Position numbers and translations under genes: made by a program
In this document: piece by piece, positions 32,917-45,055 of the stretch
Position numbering within the stretch: position 1 is the first letter of the stretch
How the letters are laid out: each line of letters begins with the position of its first letter
Notes under the pieces: model-generated
Databases searched by the model: none
What the model was told of the DNA's origin: nothing
What the model saw: the letters and a program-made list of their open reading frames with translations, nothing else
Source: Haematococcus lacustris
Lineage: Eukaryota; Chlorophyta; Chlorophyceae; Chlamydomonadales; Haematococcaceae
DNA: 64,000 nt
Direction of reading: 5' to 3'
Assembly (NCBI GenBank): GCA_030144725.1
Contig: JASKMD010000008.1
Coordinates: 7,207,153-7,271,152, forward strand

Positions 32917-33755
32917 CCTGAGTCAAAAACCTTGTGTGAGCTTCAAAGACACGCCAGGCCTTAGCTAGCTGCATCCGTTCGCTTTTGACGCGCACAACGC
33001 GGCTGCTCAAACGCCAGCAGATGTTACAAATCCATGCTCTGGCTGTCTGGTGGTTGAGGGCATTCCACCATTGCCCCACAGCTGTATATTCGTGTCATGA
33101 CGGCAGGGTGGGTGCACTGGTTGAAATCGTTTCTTGCTCAAAACAGTCACAGTACCATTAGGCCTGCACTACCTGGACGATGGAAGATGCACAGGGCAAG
33201 GTGGTCATGAACGGGCAGCATGTGGACGAGGCAGCTTAACATGTGGTGGGTGCCGATGGCAGGGTGTGGCAGCTCTGGCACGGCAGATATAGTACGATTA
33301 CGTAGCTGTAGGCAAGAGCAAGTGCCACCGTACCTGGCTGCTTATGGGAACCCAGTACAGTGTGCCCCTGGGTGGCACTTGTAGCTAGAGCCAGGTGCAG
33401 CAGGTGCAGAAGATAATGGTGAAGCAGCCTGCAATTCGTGCCAGCTGCTTCTGAAGATGCACAGAGTGCCACAGCTACTACCATAGCCCTGCCCTGGCTC
33501 CTGGCTCCTGCCCTATCCCCTTTTGACAAGCTGGCCTACCAGCTAGCCTAGAGCCTAGACTTCCATCAGCAAAAGGATGCAAGTCAGTTCCAGACTCACC
33601 ATCCTGACTGCTAGTGGGTGAAGGGTAGTAGGGATCAACAAGCCAACAATGTGGAGTTGAAGGTGATCTGGGATTGAAGGTCAGGCAAGTCGAGCGACCA
33701 AGCTAGTAAAAGGCCAACCATTCGTGATGACACCAGCAACAGGGCCAGGCACTCG
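32917..33755. other. rest of unique spacer, no gene seen
   Basis: No exon chain or known motif on either strand between the unknown protein and the inner edge of the right arm. Confidence 0.4.
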
Positions 33756-34219
33756 CATACCACAAGCGAGTAACAGTCCTTTGAACAGTCTAGCTCCTTT
33801 GGCTCTGCTGCCGATGCGTGGCAGTCCATTGTGTTGCTGATGCCTCATATGATGTAGCTACCATGCTATTGTAGTGAAGGCGTTGTGGAGGCTCGCAGCT
33901 TGGGCGACCTTGGTGTCTGCCCCTTAGCTTGTGGCACCAGCGCCATGACTCCACCATGGAATGGCAAAGAGGTGAGAGCGGTTGTTGTTGTTGCATGTGC
34001 CACCCTCCCTCCTACCACATGACCATGCTGTCGACCCTCTGCCATTGTCCCTGCCACCCTTGACACTGTCTCACGCAGCTGTTGACAGATCATGGTCTTG
34101 GTTGTGTGGATCACCGTTGCTTGCCTCTCACTGACTGCCACTGGTGTATTGTCAGTAGCATGACCTTAGATGATGTGTCTATGTTGTAATGCTGTTTTGA
34201 AGTCGACATCCAACTATCT

Positions 34220-34299
34220 GATAGGGTGGCCGAGCGGTCTAAGGCGCTAGTTTCAGGTACTAGTTCGAAAGAGCGCGGGTTCAAATCCCGTCCCTGTCA
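34220..34299 (+). tRNA. tRNA-Leu(CAG), right-arm copy
   Basis: Mirror of the minus-strand gene at 31283-31362, with identical stems and anticodon loop. The variable arm reads TTCGAAAGAGC (A at 34269 instead of C). Both copies keep internal A and B boxes and should be transcribable by RNA polymerase III. Confidence 0.95.
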
Positions 34300-34916
34300 G
34301 AAACCTTTTCATCCTCTACTACCAAAGCTGTGTAGGAACCAGCATCTCTGAGCATCCCATGACGCATGGGCAAAGAGCTGACATCTCCAGCTGCTGGATG
34401 GCAGCTCCGGCGGCCAATGGTCAGTATCCAACTCGGGTGTTCCCAACTGTCAGAAAATGACAGGAAACCTACCCCTGGTAGTAGGACGGCTGTAACTCTG
34501 CACTCACTGTGCCAAATAATATGCTAGATGGCTCACAATGTAGCCAACACAGCCAGTCAGGTCCCACAAGGTCTGTTTGGCGAAATGTACCGTGAGCCAT
34601 TTGATGCCGCGTTTACACAGCCGTGATCAGCGTGCCTTTCCGATATGCCTACTGCATCAAAGGGCCTGCACGGCCTGGACGCCCACCATCCGTTGCCAAG
34701 TGTCCAGGTGGCAAGGTTACTGTAGATGGATGCGGCGTTCCTTCTAAAGCGGGGGCTAGTAGGTACGGTCTACAACAACGGTAGCGCGAGGGCCGGCGGT
34801 TATGTTCGGTAACGGGGTTTCTCGCATCTCGCATCGGGCTGTCGCAGCTTGCTCGCAACATGACTAAGCCCTCCTCCTCCACCACATTACAGCATATACT
34901 ATGAGCTGCAGGCAGC

Positions 34917-35090
34917 ATGTCCGAAGTGTCTCTCGACGACTTATTTGATAGGGCAGATAAATGTATGTCGGAGCAGCAGAACGAAGAAGCCGTTGCAGCT
35001 CAAGCAGCACATGTGGCAAGGTTCAGCCAGGACATCGCGTCATTTCTGCAGCCTTCAAAAGCAAACCACGACATACATGCTAGGTCAGTG
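34917..35090 (+). CDS. possible first exon inside element F
   Basis: Begins ATG with MSEVSLDDLFDRADKCMSEQ, has an acidic/helical composition and ends NHDIHA before a GTCAGT donor-like site. No downstream partner exon on the plus strand was found within F. Could be a captured host exon or a divergent second gene of F. Confidence 0.3.
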
Positions 35091-35194
35091 GGTCTGGCAG
35101 GGGTCTAGGCATGCGCTGTGAACATGTGTTTGACACAGGCTACTATAAACGGCCAGCAGCAACAGACTGCATAGACAGACTGCATAGACAGACA

Positions 35195-37464
35195 CTACTG
35201 CTTGCAATACTCAGCGATGCGCTCAAGTAGTTGCCGCCTGTTCTTACCCACGGACCCCACCCCTAACTTCTGGCTCAGATGCTTCAGCTCCTCCACCGTC
35301 ATGCCTTTGGAACGCAGAGCAGGCAAGGGTGGCTCAAACCTGTTGTACACCCCCCTTGCTGTATCTTCCAACTCCTTCAGCCTCTTGCTGTCCACTTGCT
35401 GTTGCTGTTGCCGGGCTGTGACACTGTCTCTGACAGCTACAACTGTTGCTCGTTGCTCATCTGAAGGCATGCTTACTAAGCACCTAATGCGCTTCATAAC
35501 CCTCTCCGCCTTGCTTTGCGCTTGTTGTTGCCGCTTTCCTAGCCTTGCCTTGTTGGTAGCAAGGGCCTGAGTGCCCCCACCAGGGCTGGCAGCTGTGCCC
35601 CCAGGGCTGGCAGCTGTGCCACCAGGGCTGGCAGCTGTGCCCCCAGGGATGGCAGCTGTACCACCAGGGCTGGCAGCTGTGCCCCCAGGGCTGGCAGCTG
35701 TACCACTGGGGCTGGCAGCTGTGCCCCCAGTGCTGGCAGCTGTACCAGGGATGGCAGTGGCCCCATGGTTTTGTAGGGCTTTGCGTTCTGCTGTTGCTGC
35801 CACCATGCCTTGCTGGGTAACCACGCCATCTGCCACCCATGCAGTGGTGTCCTCCATTGCAAGCTTGGCTCGCCCGGACATCCCCTCCGCATTCATGCGT
35901 AGCACGCTGTCGTTGTTGAGCTGCTTCAGCATGGTTTCTGGCACGGCGTTGGTCATGTGTGTTGCCCTGTAGTAGCGGCTGAGAAGCTGCTCCATTGCTG
36001 GTGTCAGGATGCCGGTGTCCCTTGTGACCTGCACGCAATGGTGTAGCTAGTGTGAGATTAAGGCAACCACTGCTTTTTGCTCCCGCCACGTGCAGATCTC
36101 TCACCTGGCGCATACGGCTGGGTAGTTTGGTGAGGCGGAGCAGCCAGCAGCCTGGCTGGCAGCCTCTGGACCCTGGATGGGGGGAGTGGAGGGAGAGGCA
36201 GAGGCTGATCCCTGACTGAGGGAGGAGGGTAGGCATGGAGTGTTGGGAGGTGGTGGTGTGAGGAGGGGGCTGTCAGTTGCAAAACGAGACGGCCGCCTGA
36301 TCACCCTGGCGGGTCTGGCAGGGATTGGTTGGGAGGTGATGGTTGGAGATGGGGGGTTGGCTGGGGTTGGAGATGGGGGGTTGGCTGGGGTTGGAGATGG
36401 GGAGTTGGCTGGGGCTGGGTAGCGCATGGGCAGTGCAAACTGCATGATGATGCCCAGGTTGTCCCCCTTGCTATCAAAGCCAATAGCACCAGCGCCCGCT
36501 TGAGCACACAGCCCTGCAACAAGGAGGACAATCGCTCGATGGTAGTAGGCTGATTCAGGTTGGGAGGTGGGAGTAGGCTGATTCAGGTAGCAGTAACCTT
36601 GCATGGTGGAGAGGGGCTTCTATAGTTTTAGCAACATGGTATCATTGTAACTTCTTGGCTGTCATTGTAACTCACCAGATTGATGCTTGTGGGCTTGATG
36701 GCAGATGTCATCCATGGCCCGCCGCAGGGTCATGCCGCAGGGTACCCTGTCCTCTAACTGCTGGCCTGGAAGGATGTGCAGCCCCAAAGTTCTCACGATG
36801 GTCTCCTGCACCTTCTCGAATGACAGGTTGCAGTCCACAAGCAATCGCAGAGCTGCTAGCGAGTACTCTACGCAGTAGCGAGCTGTGGAGTATCCGCTCC
36901 TCAAGCTGCTGCTGCTGCTCCTCCAACTGCTGCTGCTGCACCTCCAGCTGCTGCTGCTGCTCCACCAGCTGTTGCTGCTGGACTATGTTTGATGTATGTG
37001 CCGTAGCAAGGCCGGCCTGGGATATTGCAACAGTTCATGCACAATTGCCAGCACTGTGATAAACAGCTTGTAACATGCCATCACTGAAAGCATTAGGATT
37101 CCAGGACACACCTGCAGCTCCTCAATCTGGGCCTGCAGCTGCTGCTCACGCTGCTGGGATGCAGCGGCATCAGTGCCATGCTGCGTCTGAGATGCTTGCA
37201 ACTCCGCCTCCAACACCTACATACATGACAACACAGCCGATGGGCTGCTGTTGGGGCTGGGGCACACACAGGGGCTGGGGCAGCAAGGGCAGAGGGGGTA
37301 GAGGGAGCAGGGAACAGAGCAGGGAATAGCAAGGGCCACAGAAGCCTTACCTTCAACCGGTTAGCGATGAAGCCGGCCGTGCGGGTCCACGGGGCAAGGC
37401 CAGCTGCAACCTGAGCTGCCATCTTCGCCGATGCATTCTTACTACGCTTAGTGCGGGGTGCCAT
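35195..37464 (-). CDS. element F gene: coiled-coil and SAP-like protein, family unknown
   Basis: Probable exons 37351-37464 (MAPRTKRSKNASAKMA start), 37112-37216 (helical, LQAQIEELQ), about 36673-36990, 36105-36513 and 35195-36028 (ends EYCKQ). The third exon holds a Gln-rich coiled coil in one frame and, in another, YCVEYSLAALRLLVDCNLSF and VPCGMTLRRAMDDICHQA. The fourth has GAIGFDSKGDNLGIIMQFAL and a PSPTPANP repeat. The last has EQLLSRYYRATHMTNAVPET, a 7-residue SPGGTAA repeat, and a C-terminal MTVEELKHLSQKLGVG with a lysine/arginine-rich end that looks like a SAP DNA-binding helix pair. Frames do not join cleanly between exons 3, 4 and 5, so the gene is either decayed or spliced in a way I cannot resolve. 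It may encode F's transposase: FDSKGDN could be an RNase-H aspartate, but this is speculative. Confidence 0.4.
35563..35755 (-). repeat. 21-bp tandem repeat in element F gene
   Basis: About nine units of CCAGGGCTGGCAGCTGTGCCC (one or two bases vary), encoding SPGGTAA on the minus strand and kept in frame. Confidence 0.9.
36330..36420 (-). repeat. 24-bp tandem repeat in element F gene
   Basis: Three to four units of GGGTTGGAGATGGGGGG plus TTGGCTG, encoding PSPTPANP on the minus strand. Confidence 0.85.
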
Positions 37465-39306
37465 CGCTATCAATGGCCGCCAGTCTGCATCATTTGCGCC
37501 GCTGATGAACGCTGGTGGTAGCTTGGAGGAATCAGAACAATCTCTTACACTTTCGCAGCCTAGTGAGCGCGAGATGATGGGGTAATTTAGACATGAGCAT
37601 GGGAGGTATGTCTGGGTGATGTATGGGTGCTAATCCTAAGAATAACGCTACCAAAAGTGTACGAGATTCTCGGGGCACACCGTTTGCATCTCTACAGAAG
37701 GTCAGCACGGCTTTTGATGCATTTCCTGCCCAAAAATAAGGTTTCTACGCACTGTGATTTTAAGAGCTTCCCCACCTGCGCTGGGCAGATGTAATACACT
37801 GCAATAGCTTCTAGTAGGAGCTATGAGCATACCCCAATGCTAGGGCGCAGAAACCAGACGGATGCGTAGCAGCAACAAGCAGCAAATCGACCTCAAAAAC
37901 AGCACTGCAGATTTGCATGCCGGCACCCCATCGCGGCACGCCGACCGACCGACTTGTGACCGCTCTACCACGTTTGTCGTTGCGGCGTTGTTGATTCATG
38001 TGCACTACCGTCAGGGTGCAAGGAGTCACTGGTGCCAGGATACCGCGGAGGGGGGCAATGTTGACTTTAGCCCGTCCCTCGCAGGCCAAGCTGCGGAGCA
38101 CCACGCCGCAGCGGGGCGTCGCGGTTTGACCTCTTGGAGTTCAGTATACGCGACAAAAAGTGACGGTACATTTTATCGAGCCATTTTACCTGACCTTGTG
38201 GGACCTGACAGCCAGCTACCTTTCACCCATCCAGAACAATCATGCATTCAGTGGGCCGTGCACAACAAAGCATCAAAGTTGGTGATTTAAATTTGAGCCG
38301 TTGCGGAGCATGCAGTCATCGCTTCGACCGCGCGCGCCACTTAGGCTGCTCTACACAAGCATGCGCGTCGACAGCAGCAGTCGGATCGGAGAGCGGTTGC
38401 GGAAATGTGGCACTGAGCCTACCTCCTCCCCATACCTTGAGGGCAATGCCACAGCTCGACCATTCGGACTTACAGCATGCTACTTACTAGGTTAAGCTCC
38501 TTTAAGACATTGTTACACACGCTCATACTCAGATATGTCAAAAGCTCACTTTGGTCTGTGACCCCCAACTCCCTTAGCACCAGGGCCATGCAGTCAGTCG
38601 CACAACTCCACACCATGACCGAGTTTGGACTCGGCTCCTCTGAGAGTTACACTCCCCTACATACCATCCACCTGCGTGCAAAGTTTCATAGCTCAACTGC
38701 CACCCCACAGCCTCGTGGCCCTGATTCTGCTTGGAGAACATGATGTCACTTTGAAGATGTTAAACTGATAGAGGCCTGTGCTGTTTAACGTGCGCTTTGT
38801 TGTAATAAATGCGCCAAGGGGTCAAGAACAGACATTTTGTGGCCGTTTTCCTGTGGGTGCAGCGGGTGCAACACAGTGGAGGACACAGTGGTGGAGGGGG
38901 GGTGTAAGCCGGGTGATACCTTCGTGTTCGCCGACCCAGAAGGTGTATTCGGCGGAAGCGAGCGCAAAACAATGTTTCAATCACCCCGTCTAGGTGCCTT
39001 GCACGCCCGGCAGGCATCGCGTTGGGTGTTTGCCGGACATTTCATGTGTGCACAACCCGCTCACTGCGCCAGATAGATGGCGCCACAGGGATGTGGCTCA
39101 CCGTCCCAAGGATACCCGTCTCGCCGCTGTGATTTGTTCGCGGGCACATGTGGCAGTACGCGAGCAAAGACTCCAATGGCCTGCGCTGATGGTCAAATGA
39201 CGCGCATTGCTTTGCAGAGTTCAATGTGATAAATGGTATTGAAAACGGTGCAGAATTGAGAGAGTATTTGCATGAACATTGCCAACCCCATGTTGGGAAC
39301 ACCTGA

Positions 39307-40507
39307 ATCCAACCCCTCAGTGAGGGAGGAGAAAAAATTATTCAAGTTTGAGAGAAACAAATCAACGAGGCCTTGAGAAGCAATGCTGGCATGGCGTGAA
39401 AGAGGCCTCCAGGTTCAGATCTGTAGCTTCAGTGACACTGGACGCATGCTGACCACCACAGTTGTTGGTTGGTGTGCTGGCCACGCACCTCCACCATCTA
39501 GCTCAGCATCACATCATTGCCGTGACCATCCGCGCTAAACGGCACGGCAGCATTGTGTCGCTGCCCCACCGCGCAAGAGCAGGCGCCAGAGGTCCCATCC
39601 AACCCCCTGCCGGTCCCGGTCCCGGTCCCAGTCTGACGTCCAAGTTGGACATGGGCAGCTCTCGAGCCGACCTGGCGGCGTGCGGCATTGCAAGCCGACA
39701 AACGCAATCCTTCACCTACACGCCCTTGCATTTCACAACGCCATTGGGTAGCACAGCCACCACCCACAGCGTCGGTCCGACTTGCTTCGGTGGGCTGCCA
39801 AGGCAGCCAGGGCGACGCGGGAGGCATCGGCGATCGCTTGGTCGATGAAAAGCGCATCGACATGATATCATGACTTGTTGATACTGTACGGCTCCCTTCG
39901 CTGTCGGCAGTCAGCTCCCGCCATGCTTTGACAACCTGCCGCTTTGGGTCGCTCAGCAGTGCCATACCCAGCAGCACAGCCCAAGACCATCCCATCTTGC
40001 GCATGCCACGCTGGTGCTGCCTGGCTATGTGCTAGTGGAACAGTCCCCCCTTCTCCTTCTTGGCATCGCAGTTGGGACAGTGCTGAGCTATGTTTCGACA
40101 TCCAGCAATGTAAAGCACAACATTTGGGCAATGTAGCGGACGTGCTCCAGCTCTGACCTACCACCCACAATCCTGGCATGGCGTGCATGGGGCCTACAGG
40201 TTCAGATCTGTAGCTTCAGTGATGGGCGTCCAGAGCTTGTGCTGATCAGACCCAGGTTGCCTTGCACAAGCGGAAGGCGCGAAGGCCTAAGCGAGCGCCC
40301 TCATACCCTCATTCACGCTAGCCACGGCGCACCATGACCCTGGGCTGCCTGGTAGGGCACACTCGCCCGACACCCTTGAGCCCTCTTTTCAGTCTATCTT
40401 ACCCTAGCCAATCAATTATAATATGAATCTTTCACGCAGCACGTCATAATCACAATATCATCAGACAGGCCCTGGGCTGCACGTCAAGGCATGTGGGGCA
40501 TAAACCC
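39307..40507. other. intergenic, right-arm mirror of 28734-29934
   Basis: Same content as the left copy, including the 55-bp direct repeats (39381-39436 and 40167-40221). No gene recognised. Confidence 0.45.
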
Positions 40508-43355
40508 TCATGCAAACTCCAACTCAGCTGACATGATAGCCAGGGCGTCAGTGGGCAACAGCAGGAAGTTGTCCAGGAACAAGTCCCCGGTCTTGTCCAC
40601 CGTGGCAGTGCCCACCAACCTGCATGGCGCAGGGCAGCCGCAGTGCCACACCATGGGGCCATGAGGATGGGCCTGCTGTACTCCCAGCTGCACGTGCTGC
40701 GCATCCTCACTAGACCTCAGCAGCTGGAGTGTCGGGCCTGGTGGCTGAACCCAGCTGCATCGACATGGACATGGGCGACTCAGATCACCCCGTGACTATG
40801 GTGTGACGCCTTGAGAGGGAAAGCATCAAGAAAGACGATGCCCCCACGGGTGGGCACGCATCAAGGGAGGAGGGTAGTATTGGGTGCAGCCCCATGCTGT
40901 CCTCTCACCAGGGAGGGTACGTGTAGGCCCCATTGGGGCTGCCAATGTCATCCTCACTCCTACCCTCTGCCCCTCCCTCCCCGCACTGCCCCTCAACACC
41001 ACCCACCCACCCGAACGCCACCCACAGGCTTAGCCAGACCAGACATGGCCACCAAACCCGACATGTCCACCATGGACTGACTAGCCAGCTGCCACTCACT
41101 TGACAAGGCTGCCCACGATGCGCTGCCCGGTGGCCTTGCGGAAGGTGCCCTGAGTGTCCTCCGTGGTCAGCAGCGTGCGCACCACCAGAGGGGGTGCGGT
41201 GTACAGGGGGCCGGCTGAGAACACAAAGTTTGCATCAAACTGCAGCTCCATCTGCCCTGTTGCCAAGTCCACTGTCCCCTGCAGTGGCCACACAGCCATA
41301 GCCGCAACCAAGCAGCCATGTGGCCTGGCAACACGTAGGGAGCACCACGCAGAAATAGCTACACGTACGTGGACGTATAGGTGTGCAGGAACAGCTTGCA
41401 GCAGGAAGTGCAAGAAGGGGGCGGAAATGCCAGGGGTGGGTATCCGGGTTGCAGGGCTGGGGTTGCAGGGCTGATCCCTGACATTCGGATTGCAGGGCTG
41501 ATGCCTGACATCAGCAGTACCGACACACTGCCCTGCGATGACACAGGGCTGCACCTAGCTTGTGCCGGCACAGGGGCGGCGGCCAGGAGGGGTTACCCGA
41601 TGTGAGTGCTAGGTGTTCGGGCCAGGGGAACAGTTGTCAGGGGGTTTACAGTCATTGTCAGGGAGTGTTGCTGCATGCATGTCATGTCATGTGGTGCTCA
41701 CAACTTCCTGCAAGCAGGGCGCAACCCAGGCCTGCTGCGCGTGTGGTGTGCAGCACATGCAGCAAGAGGAGCTCCCCTGGGAAATGAGAGGGGAGGGCCA
41801 GAGCAGGCAGCGCACCTCCAGCTTAAGCGGTGTGATAGCGATGTTCTGCAGGGCAACGTGGAAGGGTCCCAAGCAAATCAGCAGTAGACTGCATCCACCC
41901 CTGCCGCTGATGCAGCAAGCTTCTGAGCCCCTGCCCCTGCCCTACCCCTTCCCTCTCATGCAGTTTTGCCTGGTTCGTGTTCAGCCCCAGCTGGTGCTGC
42001 CCTGTGCGTGGCATCCAGCAGTGAGCCAGCTGCTGGGCCCGTGTGTGAGGGAGCCGCAAGACATCACACTGCACCGTGTTCCAGCTAGCTGTGGGCAACC
42101 TATGCCAGTGAGGCAAGCTCCTAGCAGCCCCGGTTTGCTGTCAGCTGGTGGGGTGGGGTGACCAAGGGAGTCTAAGGGGGAGCGGCACCAGCTCACCAGG
42201 GGCGGTGGGATGGGCACTTTGAACAGACTTGCGGTACGCCAACTGAGGTCCGGGATGATGACAGCCTGCGGCAGCAGCTCAGGGCTGCATGCTTCAGGTC
42301 AGCAGCGCCCCGCCGGAATTACAGCCGGCCCAGCGCCTTGCCTTGCACCCTGGCTGGCCCTGGCTGGCCCAGCCGTGTAATTCAGTCACTGCTGTGGCAA
42401 CAGGTAGCCCTTTGGTTTCCATGCCAACTCTACATCATAGCCCTCGCGGTCAGGCAATAGTGTAGGTGGTAGGCGACCATGACCATGTGTATGCCATGTA
42501 TAAGCCATGTGCATGCCATGTGATGGGAACACCACACAAACAAAACACCATTTGGTAGTGGTCCACAATTAGTGTTCGACTGCAATGAAGGCTCAAGGTT
42601 GAGAGCCAAGGTGCTGTGGCAAGAGGATCAGATGTTTAGCCAGCTGGGCGCACCGCAGAGAGGTGCGAGAGTGAGTGACATGAGAGAGAGTGAGTGAGTG
42701 AGTAGCGCGGAGCCAGCACCAGGCGCATCAGGCTGCAAGGGCCACTGCCCTGCCCGCTCCGACAGACGTGACCTGTGTCGGCTATGCAAGTGCTGCGCTG
42801 TGTCGTGCAAGCATGGCGGATATGGCCATATGCTGAGCTAGGGCTGGGCTGACCTCACTATACACAACCCTAAAACACCATTATGAGTGGTCCCTAGTGC
42901 TTCCTAGTGGTCCGACATCAGTGAGGCCCCAGTAAGGGACGAGGGGGCTGAGCTACTTAGCTGGGCTGGGCTGGACTGGGGCTGGGCTGAGCACCTGCGG
43001 GTCGAACGTCACGTGCAGCAGGCTGCCGCCCTGAGCCTCCACGCGGGCCCAGCCACCGCCACCCACAGCATTGTATGCAAATCTGCAGGTCAGGTGCCAA
43101 GTGTGTGGCTTGACAAGATGAGGAGGCTGGTGGTATGAGGGGTTGCATGGATGACATGAAGAAGCCTGGCTGCGCAACCTGACAGCGCACCCTGCCATGG
43201 TTGCACTTGAAGGTGCACTGTAGGCATGTGCCTTACTCGGGGTAAATGCTGACACCCAATCGACAGTCTGCCTTAGTTTTCAGTCTCATTCGAGTGTAGG
43301 TTTGGGGGTCTGGGCTGCCTTGGCCACCATCAGTGGTGACAGCAACTGCGGCAGC
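40508..43355 (-). CDS. conserved plastid-type protein, unknown function (right copy)
   Basis: Mirror exons 43237-43355, 42995-43082, 42197-42265, 41816-41845, 41100-41278 and 40508-40619. The coding sequence is identical to the left copy wherever I compared it; the one substitution seen, at 41522, lies outside the predicted exons. Both copies lack an identifiable first exon, so 5' loss predates the duplication. Confidence 0.65.
42416..42615 (-). repeat. solo Fanzor-associated repeat, right-arm copy
   Basis: Mirror of 26626-26825. Confidence 0.85.
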
Positions 43356-43650
43356 CTGTAAGCACATTGGCTTTCGAGTGCGTCCTGCATGCTGAGCTGG
43401 CTTAGGCCCTGCATTGCATTCCAAGTGTCAGTGAGCGCGCCTCAAACTGACTTCTGCGCACAGTGCTGCTGCTCACCACATCGACACCGCACTATCATCA
43501 TTGGATGGCGCGCCGGCACTAACGGTGAAAGTCGCTGTTAAGAGGAGTGTCTGGATTGCACATTCAGGACTGCAGGGAAAATGTGTGTACATGTGTGTGA
43601 CAAACACGATAATCCTTAGTATATGTTGCTGCCTCGCGTTGCTATTGTTT

Positions 43651-44919
43651 ATGGCGAGGAAGAAGAGACGAACCGGTGTGGGTGGGCCTAGAGCAGTGCC
43701 GGAGGACCCCGACTTCAACCGCGACGAGGCAGGCCAACCCGACTTGACCGAGGCGCAGCGTAAAAGGAAGGCTTCAGGAGAGGCCCGTGCTGCCCGCAGC
43801 AGGGGCAATACGTTCCACGCAAGAAAGGCCAAGTTAGCACACCTCATCGACCACCTCCCGCAAGCGCATTGGGACGCCTTCCTTGACAAGGCTGTGCGCC
43901 CACGAGTGAAGGCCATAAGCGAGCGGGGGGTGGTTGGCAGCCTGCTGTTGGGCTTCCTCGTGCGCGACTTGTTTACCCTGCACGTAGCCGACCAGCTTGA
44001 CGCGCAAGGCCAGCCACTGTCATACACAGACACAGACATCCCAGTCTCCGCAGCAGACATCCCGAACCTGAGCTGCAGGAATCTGTTCCTGCAGCTGTGC
44101 CGCGGCCTGCCCGGAGAGGGCGAGAACACTCAGCCGAGTGCAGCAGTCGCTGCCGTGCTGGCCGCGCACCCCGACCTTAGCGCCCGCCTCGAAGCTATCC
44201 CACGCAAACTGTCTGATTCCAACATGGTGGACAACGTCGGCCAGCAGCTGCAGACCGCTTTCAGCAACATGCTCACCCTGCTCTTCGCTGGCAGGCTCAA
44301 GAAGTCAGTGTCCCTGGCCGGGGCCAAGGTCCTGCTGGGCACCAACGAGCACCAGCGCCGATTCGGGGTGAGGGGGCTGGTTAATGGGCACCTGCCAGCC
44401 TGGTCCAAGCGGCAGTGCACCTACGTGCGCCGCATGGTGTGCGGCTTGGAGGTCACCTGGCTACTGCGGGAGGGTGGCGTTGTGGTGACTGCAGCCATGC
44501 AGGCTGAGGTGGCTTTGCAGCGGAGCCTACTGGGGCTTGGGGAGGGTGAGAAGGTGGATCATGATTGGGTGGAGGATCCTGCAAACCGTGGCCGGCTGCT
44601 GCGCCATGCGGTGCACACCACCAGAGAGATGGAGGCAGCCATGGCAGCCTGGCAGCTGGATATGGTGCCTTGGGAGCAGTCTCAGCCCACCAACCTGTCG
44701 ACGAGGCCCCCCCGCCCCCCCACTCCCTATGCCCTCACTCCCACCAGCAAGTGCCGTGCTCGGCACATCTTCATCGACACCCGGGGCCTCTACGGCTTGA
44801 TGCATGACGCCGGCATGTTGAAGGTGCTAACGGAGGCAGGGGTCACCTCCTTGGACAAGTTCAGGAACGGTGCCCTACCTGACCCAGCGAGGCCGGGCCA
44901 CTACATTGAAGGGCCCTGA
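43651..44919 (+). CDS. putative Fanzor/TnpB-like N-terminal half (right copy)
   Basis: Mirror of the minus-strand ORF at 24322-25590, with the same length and the same stop after GHYIEGP. It reads PRKLSD where the left copy has PRNLSD. An in-frame stop at the same place in both copies shows the break is older than the palindrome. Confidence 0.5.
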   Translation: MARKKRRTGVGGPRAVPEDPDFNRDEAGQPDLTEAQRKRKASGEARAARSRGNTFHARKAKLAHLIDHLPQAHWDAFLDKAVRPRVKAISERGVVGSLLLGFLVRDLFTLHVADQLDAQGQPLSYTDTDIPVSAADIPNLSCRNLFLQLCRGLPGEGENTQPSAAVAAVLAAHPDLSARLEAIPRKLSDSNMVDNVGQQLQTAFSNMLTLLFAGRLKKSVSLAGAKVLLGTNEHQRRFGVRGLVNGHLPAWSKRQCTYVRRMVCGLEVTWLLREGGVVVTAAMQAEVALQRSLLGLGEGEKVDHDWVEDPANRGRLLRHAVHTTREMEAAMAAWQLDMVPWEQSQPTNLSTRPPRPPTPYALTPTSKCRARHIFIDTRGLYGLMHDAGMLKVLTEAGVTSLDKFRNGALPDPARPGHYIEGP

Positions 44920-45055
44920 AAACAGCAAGGTGAGTGCTCCTTGCAGTAAGGTACCAGCCTATGGTGCTCAGGTAGCTGCCTTGTGTGCTGTCAACTGCCT
45001 TGTGCCTGCCATGTGTGCTGTCAGCTGCCTACACCAGCTGATGAGGTGCCTTGGT

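Larger units (their letters stand above)
34557..38208 (-). mobile_element. element F, 3652 bp, right arm only
   Basis: Terminal inverted repeats of 17 bp starting TCAGGTCCCACAAGG, flanked by CAGCCAG (34550-34556 and 38209-38215). The left arm preserves the empty site with a single CAGCCAG. It shares the 5'-TCAGG start and the 7-bp duplication with A, B and E, but the rest of its terminus is different, so it is a separate family. It contains a multi-exon minus-strand gene and a small plus-strand exon near the left end. Confidence 0.93.
34433..39306 (-). mobile_element. element E2, right-arm copy, split by element F
   Basis: The two parts, 34433-34556 and 38216-39306, together mirror E2. Outer duplications ATCCAAC at 34426-34432 and 39307-39313 match those of the left copy. 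The break carries element F and its 7-bp duplication, so F inserted after the arms already both had E2. Confidence 0.93.

Noticed and set aside
35563..35755. CRISPR-like array of regular repeats
   Set aside because: The units are contiguous 21-mers without spacers and encode an in-frame peptide repeat.
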